Below, piece by piece: positions 30,701-41,339 of a stretch of 64,000 bases of DNA (position 1 is its first letter; each line of letters begins with the position of its first letter). The position numbers and the translations under genes were made by a program. This DNA comes from Flectonema sp. DT1601 (lineage: Eukaryota; Euglenozoa; Diplonemea; Diplonemida; Diplonemidae): contig OZ025792.1 of assembly GCA_964019425.1 (NCBI GenBank), positions 1,116,001 to 1,180,000 on the forward strand, in the 5' to 3' direction. Under the pieces are notes generated by a model. That model saw nothing but the letters and a program-made list of their open reading frames with translations, made no database searches and had not been told where the DNA came from.

Positions 30701-31416
30701 CCAAAGACATATCCGTTGCAGGCAGCAATGCGTTTGAGTTTGTTCACGTCGTAGAAATAAGTCCCCGCAGCCCCTTTGTTATGAAGTCTGCCGACACCTG
30801 GATTATTGCTTGAGTATTCACTGATGAAATATATCCTACCAGTGGACTCGTCTACGGTAACCGATCCGATGTCGTTGCCGCTTAAGAAGCTTCCTGAGCT
30901 GTCTACAGTTGCCATGGCAATGTCTGCCATTTCGAAGAAAACTATCCCTTTGTTTTGACATGCGCCATAGATAGTAGTTCCCTTAGCAGCGATTTCAAGA
31001 CAACTTCCAGTGTATGGAAATAACATCACATTCGCAATATCAATTGTACCACCAGCAAGAATAGGAAATACATGTAGATTACCAGGTTCAGCAGCAACCA
31101 AATAAGGTGTTCCTCCGATAGTTATTGAAGTAGCAGTAATAATGTTTGAAAAGTATGTCTCGTATACAACCGTCGAGCACTGAGTAGTTTCAGGATCAAA
31201 CTGTACAACAAATGTACTAGAAATTGTGTACATCCACTTGTCATACACAGCCGTTGTTCCTGGTGCAGGGCTGTATGCAAGAGAGTCAATAACAACTGTT
31301 GTGTAGCATGTTACTAATTGCACCACAGTCAGAAGGATGAAAAACGTCCCCACATGCCTGAAGGTACTTGCCGCCATACTGTGTGGGTGGCTGTGAGTGA
31401 AGAACATGTAAAACAT
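27748..31416 (-). CDS. Surface family gene 4: long-stalk paralog
   Basis: Predicted 1222 residues from the first ATG (31416; alternative ATG 31377). Its head is the most distinct at the start (VVIDSLAYSPAPGTTAVYDKW) and in the middle (SGNDIGSVTVDESTGRIYF, NKGAAGTYFYDVNKLKR). The stalk is about 455 residues of PTAV/PTAI tetrads with PTSI, PTDI and PTVV variants. The linker before the membrane module carries KKIMETVEEMGS. Small changes in the membrane module (KECKKGVPSQAVYVED, AVIRSF) are not seen in other copies, so this copy has escaped recent homogenisation. It ends DIVVEV. Confidence 0.87.
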   Translation of the reverse strand: MFYMFFTHSHPHSMAASTFRHVGTFFILLTVVQLVTCYTTVVIDSLAYSPAPGTTAVYDKWMYTISSTFVVQFDPETTQCSTVVYETYFSNIITATSITIGGTPYLVAAEPGNLHVFPILAGGTIDIANVMLFPYTGSCLEIAAKGTTIYGACQNKGIVFFEMADIAMATVDSSGSFLSGNDIGSVTVDESTGRIYFISEYSSNNPGVGRLHNKGAAGTYFYDVNKLKRIAACNGYVFGVGDNTFFGGLATLLTSSRVITNPGNMVDVTCQHGDAPGVAYGIGPTLPVFDGGIVDVVAHNGEEIIAISDYIYTINKSTGRCRLFGRVTPVPAAVPTAIPTEVPTTVPTAIPTAVPTAVPTAIPTAVPTAVPTAIPTAVPTAVPTAIPTAVPTAVPTAIPTAVPTAVPTALPTAVPTAVPTAIPTAVPTAVPTAVPTAIPTAVPTAVPTAIPTAIPTAVPTAVPTAVPTAIPTAFPTAVPTALPTAVPTAVPTAIPTAIPTAVPTAVPTTVPTAIPTAIPTAIPTAVPTAVPTAIPTAIPTSIPTAVPTAVPTAIPTAIPTAIPTAVPTAVPTAIPTAIPTAIPTAVPTAVSTAIPTAIPTSISTAVPTAVPTAIPTAIPTAIPTAVPTAVSTAIPTAIPTSIPTAVPTVVPTVIPTDIPTAVPTAVPTAVPTAVPTAILTTVPTFIPTAVPTAVPVVPTAMPTAVPTVVPTAIPTALPTEVPTAVPTTIPTAVPTAVPTFPPTSIPTLIPTPMPSPLLPTPVPSTSVPETATLPTEVPPVIDKKIMETVEEMGSAAAAVSALGAGASAGPALRLVAISGSCRIGNENNSSREYPRPLHPTQWKIGGSSALGMVAGNVMISFGFAVLCFFMLKIAERGGTSCAPKLFNGLDTQGLLRFPSAPLFVFQFLYQGTTQGGMSLVSHPNTPSHFIIGFVTCCGCVAVPIFIFKECKKGVPSQAVYVEDARYGLKRLLMGPGEWVSNHVELHWVNRYRAVIRSFRQEVVWFSIVEFASMLAISAMESLNTRTLIQCGHKKLFEGFLFLILLVLEAILWPHCRARDSTVDFVLLGLQAAALFFMAAGYYEENTGHYGFEIASNFLFASVMVLVLKSGIDVLVEGYILCKGIRTRVQQRHWEKNKKLDETSVVSESMPMRSSLGLSMSDALSPLPSVHPSLLASFSRTSNSSSMMTMRNLPTGEASLELSLMRQEFTDRNGRSSDIVVEV
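29460..29940 (-). repeat. 60-bp higher-order repeat in the stalk of gene 4
   Basis: Eight consecutive units of exactly 60 bp (five tetrads, 20 residues), differing at only a few bases. Each has GGAATGGCTGTCGGAATTGC and GACAGCCGTTGGCACAGCAG on the plus strand. The unit length differs from the 48 bp of gene 1. Confidence 0.85.
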
Positions 31417-31574
31417 AATACTCAAATAACTTCGTCAATCAATTCTACTCTGATGAGGGGCATCTTGTCAATTGAAACTTCTGCATAATTGTGATAACTG
31501 ATGCAAAGATGAGAATAGGAGTAAAATAATTTCATTACCTTGTCTTCAACAGAGTTAGAAAGATTGGGTGTAGA
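31417..31574 (-). promoter_or_regulatory. Shared 5' leader of gene 4 with upstream ORF
   Basis: Upstream ORF at 31422-31463, unchanged. The 8-bp hairpin follows at 31576-31596. Confidence 0.45.
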
Positions 31575-31599
31575 CTCCCAATAACCACTACTGGGAATC

Positions 31600-33469
31600 A
31601 GTTGTGTGGTACAAATGAATAATATTAAGATTGCTCTCTCTGTGTTCTCTATGTTCGCTGTTGAAGGTGAACTTTACAGTCCACATACTAGCAGGACGAA
31701 GAATATCCATTACCTTAATAATTAGAATGGTATTAAGAAGATGAATAAAAATAAGAAATAAGAACTGGTGCGACTGATTGCAACAGAACTCTTAGCGACT
31801 GAGGTCGTAAAAAGATTAACTCAGAACAGGAGAGAACTAAATATGAGTTCGTTAGCAAGTCCAAAACTGATAACTGCGGTGGGTCTAGATTAACCCTCAC
31901 CAGTAGAGGATCCAATCAGAGATTGTGTTTTTATAGCTTCAGCTCGGTTGTCAAACCATTCCCAGATACTAACAGGTTGAAAACAAAAAGAATGATCAGG
32001 AAGGTTGAAATGCTTGAATATATTTATGAACAAATAAATATCTGTATCGTACCAGAGTTAATAGTTATGACACAGTTGACTACAGGTAATGTTAGTATAG
32101 GTAAACACTCTGCAGATGGGAGAGGACTTTACATTATAATAAATGGTTCCAACTTAGCTGCATACATCTCTTTCTCCGTGTGATCATTCGGTAGCATGAT
32201 TCGGGGTCCACGTTCGATAAGTTGAGTGCCCAATGCCTTGCAGTCCGTTACAGCGGATGACTTTCGGTTATCATTACTTATTTTATATGATTTTATTTCT
32301 TAGTTCGAAGCTAGTCACTACTACCGGAGCACACTTCTGCTACAGAATGTTGATTACTGTGTGATTGAAAAGTACTCTGACACCTGGATTTTTGAGTTAG
32401 GCTTTCCACGATGTAGTTTAGATTTCTCTCTCTTTTTTTCATGTGTTTGTATGTATCCGTTTATCGAAAAGATAAGGTCACAATGATCAAGAGAAAGGAA
32501 GGACAGGTGAGTTAACTGTTTGAGCATACTTATATTGAATATAAGTATGTTTATGTATCAAAAGTTAACTGTTGGTTAGTAAATGAGATTATTAAAAAAA
32601 TGCATTTGAGAAAATAAGATCCAACGTTGCCGTATATTATGAGTGCTCCAGGAGGGTAACTCACAGTAACAGAGGACCCAAGCCGTAGCTGTTTCCGAAA
32701 ACTCAACATAGAACGTTGAATTAGCTTCAACTGAAGTGATGTAATTTAAAAAGATTAATGAACATCAATCGTCAGCTTTCTACCTCGCCTAGCTTATTAA
32801 ACTATTGAACTAATAAGAATAAATAAAAATAAATAAATAAGTAAATAAATAAACAAATACACTATCAAGCAAAACACTCGTAAAGCATCAAATATTAACG
32901 CTCTCTGGATGGATCCGAGTTAATTCAGAAGACTCTCTCTTCAGGAATGAATTATACTGTTTGGTTTTTATCTGAATTTAGGAAACAATACAATCCACTG
33001 AATTCCCACTGATGCATTCAGATAGCTGTTACACTACCGATCACATCCAGCAAATCCTCTTATCACATCCATTCGAGCAGCAGAAGGGGCTCGGATTAAT
33101 AAATCAAGGTAATAATAAACAAAATATATTTTCCATTCCACATAAACCTTTATTCATAAGATAATCATATGTGCCTCAAAAAAGAATCGGCAGAGCAAAT
33201 CTTTTTGATTGAAAACACTCGGTTTTCTTATTTGTTTAGTTCATTATAGCAAGAAAAAAACAAGATCAAGGAACGCTCTTATAAGAGAATCTCACAAAAG
33301 AAGAAAGAATCACTGCGCAAGCAAAATAAAAACAAACAGGAACACAGAGCAAGCAATGCAACACAACATCACACTTGTATTTATTGTGCTTCAACAACTG
33401 ATAAGATATCAATGGTTGAATTATGCTTTGATACACTCTGACAATAACGTTTACAAAGTTCATAAAAAG
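31600..33469. repeat. Intergenic DNA with the R5 block between genes 4 and 5
   Basis: 31860-32060 is a diverged R1-like head that is shared with 41200-41340 and 52650-52780. 32180-32890 is the R5 block, which recurs at 41640-42400 and 54740-55440. Inside it, 32525-32549 is a perfect 12-bp inverted repeat around one base (CATACTTATATT). The rest is AT-rich. No gene is supported. Confidence 0.6.
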
Positions 33470-33775
33470 GCAAAGAAGAGAGAAGATAAGAGAAGAGACA
33501 CAAAGAAAGGATCGAGCGATCGTTTCTTTAGCACTCCATGTTGATAACTAAAAGCGGGACAGGCTCAACGTAAACAGCAGGAAGACAGAAGTGAACTGCG
33601 GGTCACATTCTGAAGATTATAATGCTGAATAAATAAACCTTATTAAGACCCAGGTAAGAATCGGTGATTAAGATAATCAAAAGAAAGATTGAAGTGAGGA
33701 TGATTAACAGGAAGGAACAACAAAGAATTCATTGAACTGAAACAGTTGACCTGTCGTCATCCTTGGATAAGTAAA
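33470..33775 (+). repeat. Dispersed repeat R2 copy
   Basis: Full set of R2 motifs, with the GATCGAGCGATCG version of the terminal palindrome (33508-33535), the best-paired copy. Confidence 0.7.
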
Positions 33776-34398
33776 TAAAAATAAAAATAAAAATAAAGAC
33801 AACTCGACCAAGGCAGAGATAAGGAATCGCTAAACCGAGGCAACAAAGTCGTAGAATCCATAAGAATGATAAGAAAATATATAATTGAGCCTTCGATCTT
33901 GTTCGATAATTCCTGAGGGGGTGAAGTACAATGGTTGGAGGCTTGGCACTGAAAAATCAGAATACCCCCTTATACAAAATACAATAATATTAAAAAAATG
34001 AGGAGAAAAAAAAGAACAGGAAAACGCTAAAGAATAACTGATTTTAACTAAAACTATACAGAAAATAGTAATATAACACTTGTTGATGTTTTGTTTGTGC
34101 ACAAAACAGTGAACTGACATAAACTGAAAAAGCTAAATGAGGTTACTCGTGCTGCCAAAATTATTTACGGTACAAACAATGTAAATAAACGAATGTAAAT
34201 GGAAATGGCGTCACGGCCCCGTTTGTATGCAGATCTGAATCACCTCCACCCAAGAAGTGTGAATAGTGCACGTGACATCGTAATTTCATTTATTGAGCTT
34301 CAATGGTTGAATGACGCTTTAACACACTCTGAAGAACAACGTTCATAAAGTTTATAAAAGAAAGAAGAGAGAAGACAAGAGAAGTTTAGTTAGTTTAG
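33776..34398. other. AT-rich spacer between repeats, no gene seen
   Basis: 33830-34150 matches 43530-43640 plus 43880-44060. 34200-34380 belongs to the R6 family (GTATGCAGATCTGAATCACC, CTCCACCCAAGAAGTGTG). No gene. Confidence 0.5.
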
Positions 34399-34866
34399 TT
34401 AGCAAAATACAAACTGATGACTACGAGGGGTCTGGGTAGCCCGCATCAGTAAGGACCCAATCGCGAAGATTGTAGTTTCATAGTATTGGCTGGAAGTGAT
34501 CGACTTCCAGCCTCCACCTTGCCCAGAGGCTAACAGGTTGTAAACAAGAAAAGAAAATAAAAGAGAAATGATCTGGGAGTGGGGGGAAGGTGAAAAAAAT
34601 AAAAAATCTTCTTTCTTTCATATACATCTTTCTTTATAATACGACCACATGTGCCATATGCCCACACTCCACGAAAGAAAATAGAAACCCCCGGAACAGT
34701 ACCGAGGATCGTTCACCCCCAGTTGTCCAAAGCATTATAAGTGTACTGTGGGCTTACCGAAAAGCTTTAGAAATGTACCACAAAAGATTTGGGCAGCACA
34801 TAGCCATATCACTCAGCAAGAAATGAAAACCAAAAGGATCAGGTAAGATGACAGTCAGTTTAAGGT
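34399..34866 (+). repeat. Dispersed repeat R1, full-length copy
   Basis: Near-identical to 11710-12178; hairpin at 34489-34511. Preceded by the junction motif TTAGTTAG twice. Confidence 0.7.
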
Positions 34867-34871
34867 CATAG

Positions 34872-35165
34872 AGAAGAGACACAAAGAAAGGATTGAGTGA
34901 TCGTTTCTTTAGAACTCCATGTTGATAACTAAAAGGGACAGGCTCAATGTAAACAGCAGGAAGACAGAAGTGAACATTTACTACATGCGGATCACATTCT
35001 GAAGATAATAATGCTGAATTAATAAACCTCATTAAGACCCAGGTAAGAATCGGTGATTAAGATAATCAAAAGAAAGATTGAAGTGAGGATGATTAACAGG
35101 AAGGAACAACAAAGAATTCATTGAACTGAAACAGTTGAACTGTCGTCATCCTTGGATAAGTAAAT
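34872..35165 (+). repeat. Dispersed repeat R2 copy
   Basis: Follows R1 with almost no spacer. One deletion in the AAAGCGGGACAGG motif (AAAGGGACAGG here). Confidence 0.65.
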
Positions 35166-37042
35166 AAAAATAAAGACAACTCAATCAAGGCAGAGATAAG
35201 GAATCGCTAAACGCAGGCAACAAAGTCTTGGAATCAATAAGAATGCAAGATAATATAAAATAAACGAAATGCCTGTTTCAGATTCTTTCTCAATTAAGTT
35301 GCACATGTTCTCCAACTTTGATACCTAACAAGTAGAAAGCCTGAATCTGTGGAAACGATGAACCGCAGGGTGACTTTTACAACTCAAGTCTGTATAAGCA
35401 GCAAAGAGAAAACAAAGAAATTATAAATAAAAGCAACACAGTCGAAACGGAAACTAACGGGAAGAGAACGGGAATGAAGAAGAAGATGCGCAAATTGAAA
35501 AAATAATACTTCTCAAGATTGGGAATCTGCACAGTTCTCAACAACCAAACTTAATAAATAAATATCTGCAGAGTGGGTGAATGCTTCCCTGCGTAAACAA
35601 AACAAATTAAAATCAATAAACTGACAAACCGTACGCGGCGTCTGTGAAGGACTACGAGGCGTTATTCCATCAAGGGATTAACAAAAAGAAAAGAAAGAAG
35701 AAATAAAGACAAACGTTTGTATCAATTTAAATACGACTCGAGAAATCTAAAAAGTTGATGTGACTTTGAGGCCTTGCTTTCCATTCGAAGACGGGGCCAT
35801 ATTAAAAATGGGGAATATAAAATTACCACCGTGGGAGATGAGCTTCTTAAGACTCCTCGTCGGGGAAAAGAATATTACAAAAAAAAAAAGGAATATTCCT
35901 ATGAGACTTTTCACATTTATTTTATCTTAAATACGTGGAATCTCATAATCACAATAGAAAGCGCGGGGAACACCTTTCCCTTTCCTTTGACACACTCCTT
36001 GAGAGAGAGCTTGTTGTATCTGCTGGTTAGTATTAATAATTAGATTTTAGTAGCTAGTTAGTGAGTACTAGGATTTCTAATCATCAACAAGAACTTCAAA
36101 AGCATTGTTTTTCAGGGCAATTTATGTTTTCTAAATCGTTTTGTTGGGAATGAGAGCTCAGTAGCTAAACTGAATTAACGACACCTTATGAGAAAGATGG
36201 AAATCAAATAACTTGCCGCGTGAAAACTTATCAACGCAATTTCATTAAAAGAAAAATAAAAATTAATAAAAAGTCTCCAAAAATACAACACAAGTATTCT
36301 TAATAAAAGACAATACTGAACTGCAACGATGATGAAACAAACACCAAGCTTAACCAAATATATTTGGTGGTGAGGAAATAAAATAAATAGAGAGGAAGAA
36401 TAACATAACGCCGCCGAATTTAAGAACATAACCGTGAACTTGATACTGTTCATGTTGTGACAAAACACATTTGAATATCAACGTAGTCACATTTAGTTCA
36501 ACTTCTTTCATAAAGTGAACAAAAGAAAACCAAACAAGAAATGGGACAACGAATTCCTTCTGTGTGCATCAACTGATACAGTACGACCAGCGTCATAAAA
36601 CATTCGAGGGAACTATAAAAAAGAAATCAATAAGAAAAGAAAACGAGAATTCCACCGCAAAGTGTCAACTAAACAGAATCCATAAAAATTGAACCTGTAC
36701 TCTTGACCACTACCATGCGACGTATGAATTACGAGGAAAGATTAAAAAGGGAGAGCAGATGGACACAAGATAGCTCAAGAAAGTTAAAACAAATGTTTCT
36801 GCGCAAGAATAAAAATTTATAAAAGAACTAAGTCCATGGTTCCAACATGAGGTCACCTTCCCCTTACCTCCAGGATATTAAAAGGAGTCGTGTCCAAAGG
36901 GAAATGGGGACTGCGACCGTTAACAATTCAGCCATAGCTCAAAAACAACTCGAACCATCAGAGAGTTGATGCAGCAAAAAAAGAAGAACAGCAGTATGCA
37001 GTAGGCAGGCAGTAATAAATCACTGTTGATGAACGACAATAG
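35166..37042. repeat. Shared 3' flank block upstream of the gene 5 stop
   Basis: 35750-37042 recurs at 46990-48433 and 57180-58302, each time ending at the stop codon of a family gene. Gene plus flank therefore behaves as one duplicated unit. Before it, 35260-35740 are dispersed repeat pieces. Open frames here (for example 35774-36043) are AT-rich and change length between copies, so they are not called. Confidence 0.6.
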
Positions 37043-40000
37043 CTAAAGCTCAATTATCTTGCAACCTCTGCCATTCCTACCCAGGAATTCTTGTCTCATT
37101 AAAGAAAGCTCTAAAGAAGCTTCCCCTGTTGGTAAATTCCTCATCGTCATCATTGAACTAGAATTCGATGTCCTTGAAAACGAAGCCAACGGATGCATCG
37201 ATGGCAACGGCAACGGCGACAACGCATCACTCATCGACAATCCCAAACTCGATCTCATCGGCATTGACTCGCTTACTACAGAAGTCTCATCAAGCTTCTT
37301 ATTCTTTTCCCAATGTCTTTGTTGTACTCGAGTTCGAATACCCTTGCACAGAATGTATCCTTCAACAAGAACATCAATTCCTGACTTAACTATTAAAATA
37401 ATTACCGAAGCAAATAGAAAATTAGAAGCAATTTGGAAACCGTAGTGCCCGGTGTTCTCTTCGTAGTAACCTGCTGCCATGAAGAAAAGAGCAGCTGCCT
37501 GGAGACCGAGGAGGACGAAGTCGACAGTGCTGTCACGTGCTCGACAGTGCGGCCACAGAATTGCTTCGAGTACAAGGAGAATTAGAAAGAGAAATCCTTC
37601 AAAAAGTTTCTTGTGTCCGCACTGAATTAAAGTTCTGGTATTGAGTGACTCCATAGCACTGATCGCAAGCATCGAAGCAAACTCCACAATACTAAACCAA
37701 ACTACTTCCTGACGAAATGATCCAATCACTGTTCTGTAACGATTCACCCAATGAAGCTCAACATGATTGCTGACCCATTCTCCAGGTCCCATCAACAGTC
37801 GCTTCAATCCATAACGAGCATCGTCAGCGTACACTGCCTGACTAGGAACTCCCTTCCTGCATTCTCTAAAGATAAATATTGGAACAGCAACACAACCACA
37901 ACACGTTACCAATCCTATTATAAAGTGAAATGGCGTATTCGGGTAGCTCACAAGAGACATCCCACCTTGTGTCGTACCTTGGTATAAGAATTGGAAGACG
38001 AACAACGGAGCCGAAGGAAATCTCAGTAATCCCTGAGTGTCCAAACCATTGAACAACTTTGGGGCACAACTCGTACCTCCCCGTTCTGCTATCTTTAATA
38101 TGAAGAAACACAATACTGCAAACCCGAATGATATCATCACATTCCCAGCCACCATTCCAAGCGCATAACTGTCTCCAATTTTCCACTGTGTCGGGTGTAG
38201 AGGTCGAGGGTACTCCCTCGATGAATTATTCTCATTTCCAACACGACAGCTTCCAGATATCGCAACCAACCGCAAGGCTGGTCCCGCTGATGCACCGGCT
38301 CCCAAAGCAGAAGCCGCCGCAGCTGCCGAACCCACCTCTTCAACGGTTTCCGCCGTCTTCTTGTCGATCACTGGTGGAACTTCTGTTGGAGGTGCGGCAG
38401 TCTCAGGCACGCTAGTGGAAGGAACAGGAGAAGGAGGTAACGGAGAAGGTATCGGTGTCGGAATCGATGTTGGAGGTAATGTTGATGGCACAGCGGTTGG
38501 TACAGCAGTTGGTATTACAGGAACGGAAGTTGGCACCGCAGTTGGAACAACCGTCGGTACAGTCGGAATTGCTGTTGTGTCAATCGGTACGGCTGTCGGT
38601 AGTGCAGTAGGGACAGCAGTTGGAATGGCTGTTGGAATTACGGTTGGGACAATTGTTGGAACTGCAGTCTGTATTGCGGTAGGAATTGAGGTAGGTACGG
38701 CCGTAGGCACCGAAGTTTGAAAAGCTGTCGGGATAGCTGTTGGAAAGGCTGTCGGGATTGCGGTGGGGACAGCTGTTGGTACAGCAGTTGGAACAGCTGT
38801 CGGAGCTGCAGTTGGTATTGCCGTCGGCACCGAGGAAGGTACTGCAGTCGGTATGGCAGTAGGAATGGCTGTTGGTACCGCTGTGGGAATAGTTGTTGGA
38901 ACAGCCGTAGGCACTGAGGTAGGTACTACATTCGGCATGGCAGTAGGCACCGAGGTAGGTACTGCAGTCGGTATAGCGGTAGGAATAGTTGTTGGAACAG
39001 CCGTAGGCACTGAGGAAGGTACTGCCGTCGGTATGGCAGTAGGAATGGCAGTTGGTACCGCTGTGGGAATAGTTGTCGGAATGGCTGTTGGAACAGCCGT
39101 AGGCGCCGCAGTAGGTATGGCAGTAGGAACGGCTGCTGGTACGGCTGTCGGAATAGCGGTAGGCACAGCTGTTGGCACCGCAGTAGGAATAGCTGTTGGA
39201 ACGGCTGTTAGTACTGCCGTTGGAACGGCTGTTGGTACGGCTGTCGGAATAGCGGTAGGCACAGCTGTCGGCACCGCAGTAGGAATAGCTGTTGGAACGG
39301 CTGTTGGTACTGCCGTTGGAACGGCTGTTGGTACGGCTGTCGGAATAGCGGTAGGCACAGCTGTCGGCACCGCAGTAGGAATAGCTGTTGGAACGGCTGT
39401 TGGTACTGCTGTGGGAGGAGCAGGTGTTTGTCTTCCGTAGAGGCTACACCTACCAGTTGATTTCTTGAGAGTGTAAATAAAGTCTGAGACTGCAAGAATT
39501 TGATCAGCATCATTCGCTACGGTTTCGGCAATTCCACCGTCGAAGACCGGAAGAGTGGGACCGATACCGTAAGCTACTCCTGGAGCGTCTCCATGTTGAC
39601 AGGTTACGTCTAACATATTACCAGGGTTAGCTGTTACGCGTCTAGATAACGAAGTAGCCAATCCACCGAAGAAAGTATTGTCTCCCACGGCAAAGACATA
39701 TCCGTTGCAGGCAACAATGCGTTTGAGTCTGTTCACGTCGTAGAAAATCGTCGTCGAAGAAGTTTTGCTGTTTAGTATACCGACAGCTGGAGCACTGGTT
39801 GAGTATACACCGAGGAAATATATCATCCCAGAGGACTCGTCTACGGTAATTGTTCCGATGTCGCTGTTTCTTAAGAAGCTTCCTGAGCTGTCTACAGTTC
39901 CCATGGCAATGTTTGCCATTTCGAAGAAAACTATCCCTTCGTTTTGACATGCGCCATAGATAGTAGTTCCCTTAGCAGCGAGTTCAAGACAACTTCCAGT

Positions 40001-40405
40001 GTATGGAAATACCATCACATTCGCAATGTCAATTATACCAACAGCAAGAATAGGAAATACATGTAGCTTACCAGGTTCAGCAGCAACCAAATAAGGTGTT
40101 CCTCCGATAGTTATTGAAGTAGCAGTAATAATGTTTGAAGTGTAAACCCTTATTGACATAGATGAGCACTGAGTAGTTTCAGGATCAAACTGTCTGATCT
40201 GAGTACCAGAAATTGAGTACATCCACTTGTCATAAACAGCCATTGTTCCTAATGTAGGAGTGTATCCAACACCATCAAGCATTGCTGTTTTGTAGCATGT
40301 TGCTAATTGCACCACAGTCAGAAGGATGAAAAACGTCCCCACATGCCTGAAGGTACTTGCCGCCATACTGTGTGGGTGGCTGTGAGTGAAGAACATGTAA
40401 AACAT
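37043..40405 (-). CDS. Surface family gene 5: medium-stalk paralog
   Basis: Predicted 1120 residues from the first ATG (40405; alternative ATG 40366). Head variants are at the usual sites (MLDGVGYTPTLGTM, VGILNSKTSSTTIFYDV). The stalk of about 355 residues includes many non-consensus tetrads (PSSV, PNVV, QTSV, PIDTTAIP, PVIP) shared in order with genes 6 and 7, so these three form a subfamily. In the tail PLPLPS replaces PLPS, an in-frame duplication. It ends KIIEL. The membrane module is intact. Confidence 0.87.
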   Translation of the reverse strand: MFYMFFTHSHPHSMAASTFRHVGTFFILLTVVQLATCYKTAMLDGVGYTPTLGTMAVYDKWMYSISGTQIRQFDPETTQCSSMSIRVYTSNIITATSITIGGTPYLVAAEPGKLHVFPILAVGIIDIANVMVFPYTGSCLELAAKGTTIYGACQNEGIVFFEMANIAMGTVDSSGSFLRNSDIGTITVDESSGMIYFLGVYSTSAPAVGILNSKTSSTTIFYDVNRLKRIVACNGYVFAVGDNTFFGGLATSLSRRVTANPGNMLDVTCQHGDAPGVAYGIGPTLPVFDGGIAETVANDADQILAVSDFIYTLKKSTGRCSLYGRQTPAPPTAVPTAVPTAIPTAVPTAVPTAIPTAVPTAVPTAVPTAVPTAIPTAVPTAVPTAIPTAVPTAVPTAVLTAVPTAIPTAVPTAVPTAIPTAVPAAVPTAIPTAAPTAVPTAIPTTIPTAVPTAIPTAIPTAVPSSVPTAVPTTIPTAIPTAVPTSVPTAMPNVVPTSVPTAVPTTIPTAVPTAIPTAIPTAVPSSVPTAIPTAAPTAVPTAVPTAVPTAIPTAFPTAIPTAFQTSVPTAVPTSIPTAIQTAVPTIVPTVIPTAIPTAVPTALPTAVPIDTTAIPTVPTVVPTAVPTSVPVIPTAVPTAVPSTLPPTSIPTPIPSPLPPSPVPSTSVPETAAPPTEVPPVIDKKTAETVEEVGSAAAAASALGAGASAGPALRLVAISGSCRVGNENNSSREYPRPLHPTQWKIGDSYALGMVAGNVMISFGFAVLCFFILKIAERGGTSCAPKLFNGLDTQGLLRFPSAPLFVFQFLYQGTTQGGMSLVSYPNTPFHFIIGLVTCCGCVAVPIFIFRECRKGVPSQAVYADDARYGLKRLLMGPGEWVSNHVELHWVNRYRTVIGSFRQEVVWFSIVEFASMLAISAMESLNTRTLIQCGHKKLFEGFLFLILLVLEAILWPHCRARDSTVDFVLLGLQAAALFFMAAGYYEENTGHYGFQIASNFLFASVIILIVKSGIDVLVEGYILCKGIRTRVQQRHWEKNKKLDETSVVSESMPMRSSLGLSMSDALSPLPLPSMHPLASFSRTSNSSSMMTMRNLPTGEASLELSLMRQEFLGRNGRGCKIIEL

Positions 40406-40563
40406 AATACTCAAATAACTTCGTCAATCAATTCTACTCTGATGAGGGGCATCTTGTCAATTGAAACTTCTGCATAATTGTGATAACTGATGCAAAGATG
40501 AGAATAAGAGTAAAATAATTTCATTACCTTGTCTTCAACAGAGTTAGAAAGATTGGATGTAGA
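40406..40563 (-). promoter_or_regulatory. Shared 5' leader of gene 5 with upstream ORF
   Basis: Upstream ORF at 40411-40452. One base change at the upstream edge (GGATGTAGA for GGGTGTAGA). Hairpin at 40565-40585. Confidence 0.45.
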
Positions 40564-40589
40564 CTCCCAATAACCACTACTGGGAATCA

Positions 40590-41339
40590 GTTGCGTGGTA
40601 CAAATGAATAATATTAAGAATGAAATATGTTATTCTCGTTGTTGAAGGTGATCTTTCAAATTAGAAAATTCTTTTTTCTTCATAATCACGTGAGAAAATT
40701 GCCGCCATACAATAGAAAATTAAAAACTCGTAACAGGGCGCCGTTCGCTCCCAATTGTCCCAAGCATTAATATCGTAAAGTGCTTCAAAAACATTAATTC
40801 AAAAAAAGAAGTTAGTTAGCTACAATATGAGTTTGTATCATTAATTTTAGAACAGAAAAGTGAGAATAAGAAAAGTAGAGATTAGTAAAAGAAAAGTATT
40901 CATTTCTGCAGTTTCCTAACATCAAAGGGTAATAGAATATGTAGTTTCAGGAGCCTTAATCTTATACTACTTGTCCCTTTTTAGGCCTTTATCAGTAAGT
41001 TCTAAGGGACTTCATTCTATGTTGAAATTGCTATCGTTCTAAGATAAAAATCCATCGGAGCTCGCCAGAAAAGAAGTAAGTTAGCTACAATATGAGTTTG
41101 TTATGAATAATAGTTAATTCATTAAATTTAGTTTAGAAAGGAAAAGCTTGGAAAAATACATTGTTCTGCTGTTTTATTTAACACGGAAGCCTATAGAACG
41201 GTGGGTCCAGATTAACCCTCACCAGTAGAGGATCCAATCAGAGATTGTGTTTTTATAGCTTCAGCTCGGTTGTCAAACCATTCCCAGATACTAACAGGTT
41301 GAAAACAAAAAGAATGATCAGAAAGGTTGAAATGTTTGT
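40590..41339. repeat. Upstream flank shared by genes 5, 6 and 7
   Basis: 40590-40830 recurs at 52310-52530 and 61730-61920. 40967-41065 is an R4 piece (CTTGTCCC ... TTAGGCC ... CATCGGAGCTCGCC), the 3' flank of the Josephin-like gene without the gene. No coding signal. Confidence 0.6.
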
